Program-made: the position numbers and the translations under genes | Source of the DNA: Anaerolineaceae bacterium | Lineage (GTDB): Bacteria > Chloroflexota > Anaerolineae > Anaerolineales > Anaerolineaceae | NCBI GenBank assembly: GCA_017417055.1 | Contig: JAFPZX010000187.1 | Location: 62,001-126,000, forward strand | DNA length: 64,000 nucleotides | Direction: 5' to 3' | Shown: positions 25,902 through 36,877 of the stretch, piece after piece | Position numbering within the stretch: the first letter of the stretch is position 1 | Layout of the letters: every line of letters starts with the position of its first letter | Notes under the pieces: generated by a model | What the model saw: only the letters and a program-made list of their open reading frames with translations | The model's database searches: none | What the model was told of the DNA's origin: nothing

Positions 25902-27186
25902 GGTGTGATTCCTTTATATAAGCTGCAGCAAGCTCCGCGGCGTAGGAGGCGGAAATATGGTTCTCCGTCACCATCTGCGCGGCAATCCGGTCCGCAAGCT
26001 CTCCCTGCGCACCGGCTGCGGCAGCCAGTTGTTTTGCATGCAGGCTCATATGCCCGCGCTGAATTCCTTCCGTTGAAAGCGCTTTCAAAGCTGCCAGATT
26101 CTGCGCCAATCCAACCGCAGCAAGAACTCCGGCCAATTCCTGAGCGCTTTGCACATTCATAAGCCGCAGTGCTGCCGCCGCTCCAGGATGCACCCGGGTA
26201 GCTCCGCCAACTGTACCGACAGCCATTGGCAATTCGATGGTACCGAGCAGATCACCGTTTTCCGGATCCCGCCTCCAATGGCTCAGCGGACGAATCTGAC
26301 CCGTTTTCGCAGCCCAGGCGTGAGCACCGGACTCAACCGCCCGCCAGTCATTCCCGGTAGCCAGCACAACGGCGTCAATTCCGTTCATGATTCCTTTGTT
26401 ATGGGTAACAGCCCGATATGGATCAGCTTCCGCAAAAGCAGCCGCTTCTACTATTCGTGAAAGCACTGTTTCACCATCAAATTCCTTGAAAGCCAAAACT
26501 TCGGCCGGCACCCGGCACGCTGCCCGCGCAAGTCGCTGATCCGCCAGATTGCTGAGGATCCGCAGACGAACTATTCCTCCGCTGATTTTCTCAACTTCCG
26601 GAGCGATAGATTCCAATGCAGTATCGATCAGATTCGCACCCATCACATCACGGACATCCATAATCAGATGGACAATCAGCATCGGTCCGGCATCCGTTTC
26701 CGGAAACATTCGGAATTCCATATCAACCGGACCGCCGCCTCTGCGGATCAGATTCGGGCAGCTTTCCGCGGCCAATTTCAGCAGATGAGCTTTTTCCGCT
26801 TCCAACGCGGCAGCTGCTGCATGCAAATCAGACAAACCGGTGATTTGCAGCTGGCCGATCATCCGGGGATCATCCGCTTCCGCGGAAAAGCCGCCGCCGG
26901 CTTTGGCAAGCCTGGCGCCATTGGAAGCAGCAGCCACGACGGATGGTTCTTCGATCACCATCGGAATGATATATTTTCTGCCATTGATGACAAAATTCCG
27001 TGCAGCACCCAATGGCAGTGCATACCGCCCGATCACATTTTCGATCATACGATTCGCGGAATCTTCCGTCAGTCCGGGATCTCCGGAAAGAGCGGAAAGG
27101 TCATCCGAGGAACATCCGAATTCCGTTCGAAGCGAATCTCGGCGTTCATCAACTGTCATTTGGTAAAACTTCTTCAATTCCCCCAT
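25891..27186 (-). CDS. mvaA: Hydroxymethylglutaryl-CoA reductase, class II
   Basis: 431 residues, the bacterial class II length, beginning with the family-typical L-x-K-F-Y...eR pattern. Motifs visible: [26 protein letters not shown] with the catalytic Glu, [12 protein letters not shown], the THNKGI lysine, ATGNDWRA with the catalytic Asp, and the C-terminal GHMSLH catalytic His. It reduces HMG-CoA to mevalonate; class II enzymes often use NADH. First gene of the leftward mevalonate unit. No Shine-Dalgarno sequence precedes the ATG, and a TATAAT box ends only nine bases upstream, suggesting a leaderless or nearly leaderless message. Confidence 0.95.
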   Translation of the reverse strand: MGELKKFYQMTVDERRDSLRTEFGCSSDDLSALSGDPGLTEDSANRMIENVIGRYALPLGAARNFVINGRKYIIPMVIEEPSVVAAASNGARLAKAGGGFSAEADDPRMIGQLQITGLSDLHAAAAALEAEKAHLLKLAAESCPNLIRRGGGPVDMEFRMFPETDAGPMLIVHLIMDVRDVMGANLIDTALESIAPEVEKISGGIVRLRILSNLADQRLARAACRVPAEVLAFKEFDGETVLSRIVEAAAFAEADPYRAVTHNKGIMNGIDAVVLATGNDWRAVESGAHAWAAKTGQIRPLSHWRRDPENGDLLGTIELPMAVGTVGGATRVHPGAAAALRLMNVQSAQELAGVLAAVGLAQNLAALKALSTEGIQRGHMSLHAKQLAAAAGAQGELADRIAAQMVTENHISASYAAELAAAYIKESHHDA

Positions 27187-27194
27187 AGCGGTTT

Positions 27195-27200
27195 TATTAT
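27195..27200 (-). promoter_or_regulatory. mvaA: -10 box of the mevalonate operon
   Basis: On the minus strand TATAAT lies nine bases before the mvaA ATG. A weak -35 (GCTTTT) is 17 bases upstream of it. If used, transcription starts at or within one or two bases of the start codon. Confidence 0.45.
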
Positions 27201-27282
27201 ACCCGACAATCCCCTTTCAAAAGCTATCAATTCATATTAGATAGGAATCAGCATCTCGACAACTATTCCATTAAATACAACG

Positions 27283-29115
27283 TCATTCAACTTCCGGAAA
27301 TTCTCCATAAGCCTTGCGGATTGTGCTTTCTCTTCCGTCAAACCGATAAAGAATCCCGGATTCTTCTTCCATCAATATCTTTTCGCTTTCCATGATCATA
27401 AAATTTTCTCCGGGACCGCATCGGGCCAGAAGATCATCCAGTGTTTTCGGTCCAAAATCAGTATCATTCATCGGGTTAACAAAAGCATAAATTGTATTGA
27501 AAGGCAGACGTTTATCAAATATCTTCGCGGGAAGGCCGTATTCATCAGCATAGATCCAGATTGGTGCGTTATCCTGAGCCTCAGTGACGAAAAGAATATT
27601 ACCCGCATTGGAACCTTCCCTTTCCAGAACCATTCGGATCGCCTTTTCATCCGGACCGATGAGCCCAATAACATTTCGCGCAGCTAAAAATTGAGAAATA
27701 CCGGCAGCAAGAACAACAACAGCGCAAAACCACCCGGCATATTTTCCCACTCGGGGTATAAAGCGCAAGACGGACAAACCGGAAGCCGCAAAGAGGAGCA
27801 GAAAAGGATGGAGAAACAAAAGCGTCCTCGGCCACAAATTCGGTTTTTGAATCGGAATCAGCAGTCCCATCCACAACAGAAGAGAAAGACCATAGGAAAT
27901 TTTCTCTTTCGATGTTTTGCGGAAGGAAAAGACAGACAATACCAGCCCAAAAGCGATGATCAGAGAAACAAAAACAGGCAGCGTTTCAGTAAACGCTTTT
28001 ACATTATCCACCAAACGGGAGAGCATTGTCTCACCGAAAATAGAAGGTTCCACACCTTTTACAAAGACATTGCCGAAAAGGCTGTTCCATCCGGAATAAT
28101 GCAGCAAAGGAATATAAAGCAGCAGGGTCAAGACCGAAACCGAAATTCCCATAAAAATCAGATATTTGAACAGCTGTCCCCGGCTGCGCCACACGGAAAC
28201 CGGTAATTTCCCGAAAAGCACGTTCAAAAAAAGCCAGACACAGATTCCACCGAAAGGATATAATGCGATTGGAAGTGTGAAAAAATTCAGGCCGGAAAGA
28301 ACGATCAGCAGGAACCATGAAAAAATATTTTTTTTCCGTTTGGCATAAACCGCTAACCCAAATGTCAGAATAGAAAGCAACGTCTGAATCTCATACCCGC
28401 GGGCATTCACCGAATAAAAGATCAGGTAGGGAGCGAACGCAGTCATCCCGGCTGCAGTAAGTGCAATAAAATTGTTGTAAAGTTGTTTTCCCAGCAGCCA
28501 GACAGCCAAAATTAACAGGCATCCGCTCAGAAATACCGGCATCCGCAGTAAAACGACTGATTTCCCGATATGGTGATAAATCAGGTTGATCAGCACCGAA
28601 TGAAATATATGGTTATTCGGCAAATGATAGTCACTGATGGCAAAAAGCAGATCACTGCGCCCCCAAACCGCCATGGAATAAGCCTCATCATGCAAAAGAG
28701 GCAACTTTAGCTGCAGTGCACGTACAATTGTTCCGGCTGCGATAATCATCAAGAGGAGAAATATTTCTTTTTTTTCACATTGAAAAGCTGAGACAAAATC
28801 TCGAAAAAAAGATTTGAAATCATGGCAGCAGCGTCCGGGAAGCCTTCCCACCGATTGAAAAAAACGTCTCCTGCTTTCACCGGCAAAACATTTCCATAGG
28901 ATCAACCCCGTAAAAACAATGAAAAAAACGGATAATACAATCCTTAGTATTGACACAAATTGCGGAGTCAGCCTTTCCATGTTTCCATCGGAAGCCAGAC
29001 TGTCACCTATTGATTTCCACACTGAAAACGGACATAATATCAATATCAGACATATCAGAGCTGAAACAACAAAAAGCCAATCTATAAAATTCCAGTGTTT
29101 TCTTTTCATCTGCAT
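27283..29115 (-). CDS. Membrane glycosyltransferase, GT39/ArnT-like (GT-C fold)
   Basis: A 610-residue protein with about 12-13 membrane helices. The first large extracytoplasmic loop starts with LLHDEAYSMAVWGR, the acidic motif of GT-C enzymes that bind a polyprenyl-phosphate sugar. SVNARGYEIQTLL is the second conserved loop. A C-terminal soluble domain of about 140 residues follows. Such enzymes move a sugar from a lipid carrier to a glycan, lipid or protein on the outer face. It is the last gene of the leftward polysaccharide operon, 28 bases after the acyltransferase gene. Acceptor and sugar are unknown. Confidence 0.83.
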   Translation of the reverse strand: MQMKRKHWNFIDWLFVVSALICLILILCPFSVWKSIGDSLASDGNMERLTPQFVSILRIVLSVFFIVFTGLILWKCFAGESRRRFFQSVGRLPGRCCHDFKSFFRDFVSAFQCEKKEIFLLLMIIAAGTIVRALQLKLPLLHDEAYSMAVWGRSDLLFAISDYHLPNNHIFHSVLINLIYHHIGKSVVLLRMPVFLSGCLLILAVWLLGKQLYNNFIALTAAGMTAFAPYLIFYSVNARGYEIQTLLSILTFGLAVYAKRKKNIFSWFLLIVLSGLNFFTLPIALYPFGGICVWLFLNVLFGKLPVSVWRSRGQLFKYLIFMGISVSVLTLLLYIPLLHYSGWNSLFGNVFVKGVEPSIFGETMLSRLVDNVKAFTETLPVFVSLIIAFGLVLSVFSFRKTSKEKISYGLSLLLWMGLLIPIQKPNLWPRTLLFLHPFLLLFAASGLSVLRFIPRVGKYAGWFCAVVVLAAGISQFLAARNVIGLIGPDEKAIRMVLEREGSNAGNILFVTEAQDNAPIWIYADEYGLPAKIFDKRLPFNTIYAFVNPMNDTDFGPKTLDDLLARCGPGENFMIMESEKILMEEESGILYRFDGRESTIRKAYGEFPEVE

Positions 29116-29143
29116 CCAATCTAAACTAAAGTCAGGTCACCAT

Positions 29144-30199
29144 CTATAAAATGCGGTTAAGGATCGGAATTCGTTCCAGAATAATACCGACAAGCACGGA
29201 AAGCACAAACACCAAAATCACCATCAAAGGAACGGAAAACAGCACATTATAATCGGTCGTGTAAAAATGCAGATACATCTGCAGCCGCTGGATCACAAAC
29301 ACATGAACCAGATAAACAAAAAGAGTACTCTTCGAAATTCGTACAATCAGCTGTGCCGTACGGGGAGAGAAGAAAACTTCGGAAAAATACTTGCGGAAAA
29401 GCAGAAATAAGCAGGAAGCTTCAACAGCTACAGGAATGGAAAAATTTCCATAGAAAGCCTGCGTCGGCCAGTTATCAATAACAGCGATCAACTGATTTAA
29501 ACCCGCTGCCAGCAGCAATGTTACGACATAAACGACCCATAAGGTTCTTTTTGGGAACCGCTGCGCTGCGTCCGGCTGCGAAAGGAAATACCCCAGCATA
29601 AAATAAGCGGAAAACTCTACCAGCTCCATATCCTCAAACAAAACAATTTGATTATGAAGCCAGGCAGGCGTGAATGGCATTTCCAAAACTGTTTTGCGAA
29701 GCAATCCAAAAACAAAAAAGATTGCAAAAAAATAACGGAACAGCTTGCCGTCCATGCTTCGTACCAAAACCTGAAGCAAAGGAGCAATTGCATAAAGACA
29801 GATCAGCGTACGCAAAAACCACAGATGGTACTGAGGGTTAGGACCAAAGACCGTATCCCATATCAAACGCGGATCAGCCAATGCCTTTTTCACACCGATG
29901 TTTGTAACCGCGTAAAAAACGACCCAGACAAAATAGATTACACCCAGATGCGCTATATTTTTCAGCCAAAGCTTTTTGATATCAATTTTATCTTTTCGCA
30001 ATAAAAGACTGCCGCTGATCATAAAAAATATCGGCACAGCCGGACGGGCAAGCGTGTCATAAAAATTCAGAACTGTCCATGTATAGGTTCTGGGTGAAGT
30101 ATCATACCAGCCATACATGGCTGTATGGATCATTATCACCAGCAAACTGGAGAGAATCCGTAAAAAATCGAGGGACCAATCACGTTGTTTATTCAGCAT
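29144..30199 (-). CDS. Membrane acyltransferase (acyltransferase 3 family)
   Basis: 351 residues from the ATG at 30199, placed four bases after the Nudix stop; an upstream ATG at 30226 would add nine basic residues without a ribosome site. It shows the family opening R-D-W-S-L-D-F-L-R with I-M-I-H-T (putative catalytic His) in helix 1, about ten membrane helices, and the LWFLRTLICLYAIAP segment. Members O-acetylate or succinylate surface sugars. The operon context of glycosyltransferases supports modification of a surface polysaccharide. Confidence 0.87.
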   Translation of the reverse strand: MLNKQRDWSLDFLRILSSLLVIMIHTAMYGWYDTSPRTYTWTVLNFYDTLARPAVPIFFMISGSLLLRKDKIDIKKLWLKNIAHLGVIYFVWVVFYAVTNIGVKKALADPRLIWDTVFGPNPQYHLWFLRTLICLYAIAPLLQVLVRSMDGKLFRYFFAIFFVFGLLRKTVLEMPFTPAWLHNQIVLFEDMELVEFSAYFMLGYFLSQPDAAQRFPKRTLWVVYVVTLLLAAGLNQLIAVIDNWPTQAFYGNFSIPVAVEASCLFLLFRKYFSEVFFSPRTAQLIVRISKSTLFVYLVHVFVIQRLQMYLHFYTTDYNVLFSVPLMVILVFVLSVLVGIILERIPILNRIL

Positions 30200-30203
30200 A
30201 ATT

Positions 30204-30674
30204 TCATTTTTCCGCCTTTTGGACATCGGAGAGGAATTGTTTTATTACCGGACGAATCGGCGGAGAAATCATCTCGAGGGATATTTCATGCGGAAAAAAG
30301 AACCGCAGTTCATCCATTTCCGCTTTCTGACGTTTCAGCTCACCGTGGTATTTCCGGCAGAGATATATGATTTCAATGTTCGATACCTCATCGCCGTTCG
30401 GATAGATATAATGTGTTTCCGGGCCGGAATTGATATAGAAAAAGGTAATTTCATCCGCGATCAGACCGGTTTCCTCGAATAACTCCCGCTTTGCTGCATC
30501 TTCCACTTTTTCGTCGATTTCAATAGAACCACCGGCATATCCCCACAGATGGTTATCTGTCCGTTTTCCCAGCAAAATCTGTCCATGTTCATTCACACAG
30601 ATAATGCTGGCGGCGCATTGCATGATAGTCCGGTGTCCGACAATTTTCCGCATATCCATGATGTAATCACTCAT
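30204..30674 (-). CDS. Nudix hydrolase
   Basis: A 156-residue cytosolic Nudix protein. The Nudix box is complete: G-x5-E-x7-R-E-L-x-E-E-x-G-L (GSIEIDE ... RELFEETGL). A strand with WGYAGG precedes it. The gene has a good AAGGAG ribosome site and lies between glycosyltransferase and acyltransferase genes. It may hydrolyse a nucleotide sugar or a damaged nucleotide; nothing in the sequence decides this. Confidence 0.9.
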   Translation of the reverse strand: MSDYIMDMRKIVGHRTIMQCAASIICVNEHGQILLGKRTDNHLWGYAGGSIEIDEKVEDAAKRELFEETGLIADEITFFYINSGPETHYIYPNGDEVSNIEIIYLCRKYHGELKRQKAEMDELRFFFPHEISLEMISPPIRPVIKQFLSDVQKAEK

Positions 30675-30691
30675 AACAACTCCTTACGGGG

Positions 30692-30737
30692 TCTGATTCC
30701 CTTTTATGGGGACAGTCCCATAAAGGGACAGTCCCCG
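30692..30737. repeat. GGGACTGTCCC-type double palindrome
   Basis: The stretch reads CTTTTATGGGGACAGTCCCATAAAGGGACAGTCCCC. It contains two overlapping GGGACAGTCCC palindromes and ends TCCCCGAATCTT, the same end as the elements at 40578 and 36902 (TTCGGGGAC inverted). It separates the GT4 gene from the Nudix gene. Confidence 0.5.
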
Positions 30738-30742
30738 AATCT

Positions 30743-31864
30743 TCACAACGAAAGAAGAAAATCTTCCACAGATTTGACAGCATTGTTTTTATCAAAAAAC
30801 TGTCCCCGCTCCACAGCCCGTTTTCGATACTCATCAGCAAAATCGGAATCTTTCAAGAATCGGGAAACTGCCTGATAAAGCGCACCATCCTCGTTTGGTG
30901 TCACAATCCCGTATTCATTGTTCTGTCCCAGAATCTCTTTCATCCCACCGACATCCACTGAACAGACCGGCGTACCACACAACAGCGATTCCACCGCGGC
31001 GGTTGAGAAACCTTCCCGTTCACTTGCGCAGACAAATAAAACACAGCGGGAAATATATGCGTAAGGATTTTCCTGATATCCGGTAAAAGCAACGGAATTG
31101 GAAATTCCCAGTTCCGCGGCCATTCTTTCCAGCTCTTTCCGCTGCGGACCGTCACCGATGACATAGAAACAAGCCGGAACGCCTTCGTCTTTCAATTTCT
31201 TCTGCATCTCCAGCATACGGGTCCAACCTTTCAAAGGGATCAGCTTTCCCACCCCGCACCAGTTCAGCTTTCCGGGATTCATTATAATTGGCATCGGTTC
31301 CTGTTCCGCAAGGGAGCGGATCTTTTGACTGTCATAGATATTATATAAGACCACGATGGGTTTTTCCGGGGAAAAGTATTTCAGAAAAGCCTGCCTCACA
31401 TCTTCCGAGACAAACACGAGTGCGTCAGCCCGCTTGCAGCATTGTTCCGCCTCATGCCGGCTGCGGAAACCCTCGGTAAACTTTGCCTCATTGAGGATTG
31501 GCGTATGGATCCAGCTGACCACTTTTGTCTGATTTCCAGGCAGCGGACACCCGCCCACAACCCGGGCACAGGGACCTTCCAGGAAGGAAACCACGATGTC
31601 AAAATCCTCGGGGATGATTTTCCGGTACAGCTGCTGCGGTGTCCACAGCTTCATCCAATGGGAATTGGCCGGTATATCGCGGGGAATCCAGGCAGAATAA
31701 TGAACGTCGGGATCAATCGACTGCCGGTTCGGTCCCCAGTCAAACAACGTCCGCAGAGAAACATCAAACTTCTCCCGATCCAGCGCGTTGACCAGGTCCA
31801 CCAGCACCTTCTCCGCCCCACCCGGTCCGAGATCATGGATCAGGAACAGGATCCGCTTTTTCAT
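30743..31864 (-). CDS. Glycosyltransferase family 4
   Basis: The start at 31864 gives 373 residues and overlaps the preceding gene's stop as ATGA; the longer open frame has no support. The N-terminal ILFLIHDLGPGGAEKVLVDL loop and the C-terminal donor-site motif ASEREGFSTAAVESLLCGTPVCSVD (E-x7-E) define a GT-B retaining transferase of the GT4 type. It adds a sugar during polysaccharide repeat assembly on the cytoplasmic face. Part of the leftward wecC-wecB-GT2-GT4 run. Confidence 0.92.
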   Translation of the reverse strand: MKKRILFLIHDLGPGGAEKVLVDLVNALDREKFDVSLRTLFDWGPNRQSIDPDVHYSAWIPRDIPANSHWMKLWTPQQLYRKIIPEDFDIVVSFLEGPCARVVGGCPLPGNQTKVVSWIHTPILNEAKFTEGFRSRHEAEQCCKRADALVFVSEDVRQAFLKYFSPEKPIVVLYNIYDSQKIRSLAEQEPMPIIMNPGKLNWCGVGKLIPLKGWTRMLEMQKKLKDEGVPACFYVIGDGPQRKELERMAAELGISNSVAFTGYQENPYAYISRCVLFVCASEREGFSTAAVESLLCGTPVCSVDVGGMKEILGQNNEYGIVTPNEDGALYQAVSRFLKDSDFADEYRKRAVERGQFFDKNNAVKSVEDFLLSL

Positions 31865-32682
31865 GAGTGAGTGCCTTTCAGCTTCTGACGGTGCAGAAAA
31901 GAGCCGATTTGCTTCGGCAGCAGTCCAAGGATCAGCGGACGCAGCGCATAAGCCGCTTTCCACGGAGAAAGGTTCAGCAGCTTTACCGCTTTGAGCCGGA
32001 CACGGGCTTCATTCACACGGTATTTCCACTTTCGCCGAGCGGCAGCGTTCCGGTCATCCCGCATCTGATAAAGCGGATCATGAATGTTCCCGCCTCGATA
32101 CCCGGCCGCGTACATCCGCACCCACAGGTCATAATCTTCCACCCGGGCATAATCTTCTGATTCGGAATACCCACCGACATGCCGCATGGCATCAGTCCTC
32201 ACCATACAGCCCGCGTGACAAAAGGGCGTCCCATGAACCAGATCATCCGGCTGTGGATCAGTCGGATAAGCCCGCAGTCCCCACACACCATCCGCATCAA
32301 AACACTGCATATCCGTACTGACAATGGCTTTCTCCGAATGGGCAGACAGATAATTCAATTCCTTTTCGAACCGGTCCGGAGAACAGCGGTCATCCCCATC
32401 CATCCGGGCAAGAAAAGAACCGTTGGCCTTTTCAAGACAGCGGTTCAATGAGACACTCAGGCCTCGATTCACTTCGTTTGAGAGAAAAACAAATCGATCC
32501 GGGTACCGCTCCTGCCATTTACGAATTACATCCGCCGTGTGATCAGCAGACCCGTCATCACAGAGGATACACTCCCAGCGGCTTTCCGTCTGAGCTTCCA
32601 GACAGGACAGGCTTTCATCCAATGTGGATTCACAATTGAAAACGCCCATCAGAACGCTGATGACAGGAGCTTCTTTTCCCAT
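31861..32682 (-). CDS. Glycosyltransferase family 2
   Basis: 273 residues with the GT-A opening ISVLMGVFNCESTLDESL, the nucleotide site CDDGSADHT and the DxD-like motif ARMDGDDRC. A C-terminal basic helix region of about 60 residues may attach to the membrane. It lies five bases after wecB and overlaps the next glycosyltransferase by four bases. It probably builds the same polysaccharide from the ManNAc/ManNAcA precursor made by the two upstream genes. Confidence 0.92.
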   Translation of the reverse strand: MGKEAPVISVLMGVFNCESTLDESLSCLEAQTESRWECILCDDGSADHTADVIRKWQERYPDRFVFLSNEVNRGLSVSLNRCLEKANGSFLARMDGDDRCSPDRFEKELNYLSAHSEKAIVSTDMQCFDADGVWGLRAYPTDPQPDDLVHGTPFCHAGCMVRTDAMRHVGGYSESEDYARVEDYDLWVRMYAAGYRGGNIHDPLYQMRDDRNAAARRKWKYRVNEARVRLKAVKLLNLSPWKAAYALRPLILGLLPKQIGSFLHRQKLKGTHS

Positions 32683-32687
32683 GTTGT

Positions 32688-33788
32688 TTACAGTTCGGCA
32701 TCCCGAAGAATCTGAACAATGCGCTCCGAAGCGTGTCCATCCCCAAAGGGATTGACCGCCCGGCTCATCTCGTCATAAGCCGCCTGATCAGTCAGCAGCG
32801 TCTTGCAGGCATCGTAGATCACGTTCTCATCGGTTCCCACCAGTTTGAGTGTTCCGGCAGTGACGCCTTCCGGACGTTCTGTGGTGTCACGCATCACCAG
32901 GACCGGTTTCCCGAGGGAAGGCGCTTCCTCCTGAATACCGCCGCTGTCCGTCAGGACGATGTGAGACCGTGCGATAAAGTTGTGGAAATCCAGCACATCC
33001 AGCGGTTCGATCAGTCGAATACGGTCGCAGCTGCGCAGTTCTTCATCTGCCACTTCCCGTACCGCGGGATTCATGTGAATAGGATAGATCACTTTGGTGT
33101 CCGGGAAGTCTTCCACAATGCGGCGGACAGCCCGGAACATACGGTGCAGCGGAGCACCGAGGTTCTCCCGCCGATGAGCCGTCATCAGCAGCAGACGGGA
33201 ATCAGCAGCCCAATCCAGATCGGGATGCGAATAATTCTCGCGGATCGTTGTTTTTAGCGCATCAATCACCGTGTTCCCGGTCACGAAAATTTTCGCCGGG
33301 TCACAGCCTTCCGCCAGCAGATGGTCCCGGGCGGTCGTTGTCGGAGCGAAATTGAAACGCGTGACAATACTCACCGCACGCCGGTTGAACTCTTCCGGGA
33401 ATGGAGCATAAATATCATAGGTCCGCAGTCCTGCTTCCACATGTCCCACAGGGATCTGCAGATAAAAGCAGGCCAGCGCGGAAACAAAGGTCGTTGAAGT
33501 GTCACCGTGAACCAGGACGACATCCGGTTTTTCAGTCTCCAACACGGACTTGATTTTTTGTAGAATTTCGGTCGTAATATCAAAAAGCGTCTGGCGTTCA
33601 TGCATCACCGCCAGGTCATGATCCGGTGTGACATGGAACGCCTCCAACACCTGATCCAGCATCTGACGGTGCTGTCCGGTGACGCAGACTTTTGTCTCTA
33701 AATCAGGACATTTCTTCAATTCCAGAACCACAGGACACATTTTGATCGCTTCGGGACGGGTCCCGAAAATAACGAGTACCTTTTTCAT
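32688..33788 (-). CDS. wecB: UDP-N-acetylglucosamine 2-epimerase (non-hydrolysing)
   Basis: 366 residues, the usual length. Motifs: VLVIFGTRPEAIKM at the N-terminus, VHGDTSTTFVSAL, GHVEAGLRTYD, and the C-terminal TDSGGIQEEAPSLGKPVLVMRDTTERPEG. It converts UDP-GlcNAc to UDP-ManNAc. Its start overlaps the wecC stop by four bases, and together the pair gives UDP-ManNAcA for a surface polymer. Confidence 0.96.
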   Translation of the reverse strand: MKKVLVIFGTRPEAIKMCPVVLELKKCPDLETKVCVTGQHRQMLDQVLEAFHVTPDHDLAVMHERQTLFDITTEILQKIKSVLETEKPDVVLVHGDTSTTFVSALACFYLQIPVGHVEAGLRTYDIYAPFPEEFNRRAVSIVTRFNFAPTTTARDHLLAEGCDPAKIFVTGNTVIDALKTTIRENYSHPDLDWAADSRLLLMTAHRRENLGAPLHRMFRAVRRIVEDFPDTKVIYPIHMNPAVREVADEELRSCDRIRLIEPLDVLDFHNFIARSHIVLTDSGGIQEEAPSLGKPVLVMRDTTERPEGVTAGTLKLVGTDENVIYDACKTLLTDQAAYDEMSRAVNPFGDGHASERIVQILRDAEL

Positions 33789-34993
33789 AATTTATACACC
33801 CCTTCGAGAGAAATGACATTTCTGGTATCGAGAACAGCTTTTCCGGAAAGACATTCCGGATTATTTTTAATTTCATCATGTCCAACCATCAGCACCACAA
33901 GATCGGTTTTTGCTAAAAATTCCGTCAGGTCATACATCTGGCTGGGCACCATATCATCTTTTATATATGGATCATAAACAACAGGGGCTGAATCAACCTC
34001 TTTGTGTTTCAGAACGTCCAGCAGCTGCAGCGTCGGGCTTTCCCGCGTATCGTCCACATTTTCCTTGTAGGTCAGCCCGTACAGCCCAACCCGCGAAAAG
34101 GAAGAGATGGCCTTTTCCGCCATGATTTCCCGGATGCGTTTGTAAACATACTCCGGCATGCTGTCATTCACATTGCGGGCAGAGTGGATCAATTGGGTAA
34201 GATTCGGGAAATCTCCGACAAGGAACCAGGGATCTACAGAAATACAGTGTCCGCCCACACCGGGACCTGGAGAAAGGATGTTCACCCTTGGATGACGGTT
34301 GGCGATGCGGATCACTTCATAGACATCCATACTGGCTTCATGACAGATTTTGGTCAGTTCATTGGCAAACGCGATATTGATGTCCCGGTAGGTATTTTCC
34401 ACCACCTTGCTCATCTCTGCCGTACGGATATCGGTCAGGACAATCTCCGCTTCGCAGAAAGAAGCGTAAAGATTCCGGACTATTTCAGCGGTTTCCCTGT
34501 CATCAGCACCAATTGTCCGGGGGTTATGCACCAGTTCGTGCAGCATATTACCCGGAATGATCCGCTCCGGCGCATGCGCCAGACGGATTTGCCGATCCCC
34601 AATCAGCGGACGGACACAATGGTCAATAGTCCCGGGTGAAATGGTAGATTCCACCACCAAAATCGCCCCGTCTTCACAGATTTCCAGCACGCTCTTACAG
34701 GCAGCGATGACATATTTCGGATCGATTTTGCGGGATTTTTTCAGGTAGGGCGTTGGAACGGAAACGATATAAATATCAGCCTTCTGGTACTCGGACGAAA
34801 ACCGGATTCCCGATTGAACCGCAGCAGCGAACAACTCGGAAAGGCCCTTTTCCTCAAAGACTTTGCCATTTTCCGTCAGCTGCTTCACGAGTTTTTTATT
34901 ATAGTCTGTCCCGACAACATTCACCCCATGCGAGGCCATCATCAGCGCCGTCGGCAGCCCGATATATCCCATTCCGATTACATTTACGATCAT
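33785..34993 (-). CDS. wecC: UDP-N-acetyl-D-mannosaminuronic acid dehydrogenase
   Basis: The start at 34993 (402 residues) has GGGAGTAGT upstream and begins directly with the NAD-binding MIVNVIGMGYIGLPT; the open frame runs 247 codons further upstream through the divergent intergenic region and the antisense of glpK, and that part is not real. The central NAD-binding/dimer segment has ANELTKIC and the catalytic Cys in GPGVGGHCISVDPWF. It oxidises UDP-ManNAc to UDP-ManNAcA. First gene of the leftward polysaccharide operon, divergent from glpK. Confidence 0.95.
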   Translation of the reverse strand: MIVNVIGMGYIGLPTALMMASHGVNVVGTDYNKKLVKQLTENGKVFEEKGLSELFAAAVQSGIRFSSEYQKADIYIVSVPTPYLKKSRKIDPKYVIAACKSVLEICEDGAILVVESTISPGTIDHCVRPLIGDRQIRLAHAPERIIPGNMLHELVHNPRTIGADDRETAEIVRNLYASFCEAEIVLTDIRTAEMSKVVENTYRDINIAFANELTKICHEASMDVYEVIRIANRHPRVNILSPGPGVGGHCISVDPWFLVGDFPNLTQLIHSARNVNDSMPEYVYKRIREIMAEKAISSFSRVGLYGLTYKENVDDTRESPTLQLLDVLKHKEVDSAPVVYDPYIKDDMVPSQMYDLTEFLAKTDLVVLMVGHDEIKNNPECLSGKAVLDTRNVISLEGVYKL

Positions 34994-35030
34994 ACTACTC
35001 CCTGTTTCCGCATAAAAATAACCATTAAAA

Positions 35031-36694
<1,664 letters not shown>

Positions 36695-36745
36695 TTAGGA
36701 GTGAGGAGTTGGGTGATAGGTTTCAGGTGTCAGGCATCAGATTTT
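36695..36745. repeat. GGAGTGAGGAGTT / TTTCAGGTGTCAGG tandem words
   Basis: This tract directly after the glpK stop combines two word types seen elsewhere: GAGTGAG/GAGTTGG and CAGGTGTCAGGCATCAG. On the reverse strand the second is the ACACCTGAAACCT word. Confidence 0.6.
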
Positions 36746-36791
36746 GTGCACCAAACCACAATGTTAGAAGCTTTTTGTTTTTAATAACCAA

Positions 36792-36843
36792 ATGAAACTC
36801 CTACTCCACTCAAAATCGAGTGAACCTCGTACTTTACGGAGCA
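36792..36843. repeat. Dispersed 50-bp repeat, copy 1
   Basis: It starts AAACTCCTACTCC, contains ATCGAGTGAACCTCGTACTTTACGGAGCAG in two parts, and aligns with 52379-52430 (AAACTCCCGCTC..., ATCGAGCGAAGCTCGTGCTTTGCAGAGCAG). An inner TCGAG-x4-CTCG palindrome is clear in the second copy and one base off here. Confidence 0.5.
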
Positions 36844-36877
36844 GACGAATAGATCTGCCCCTTGTGCATCACTTATC

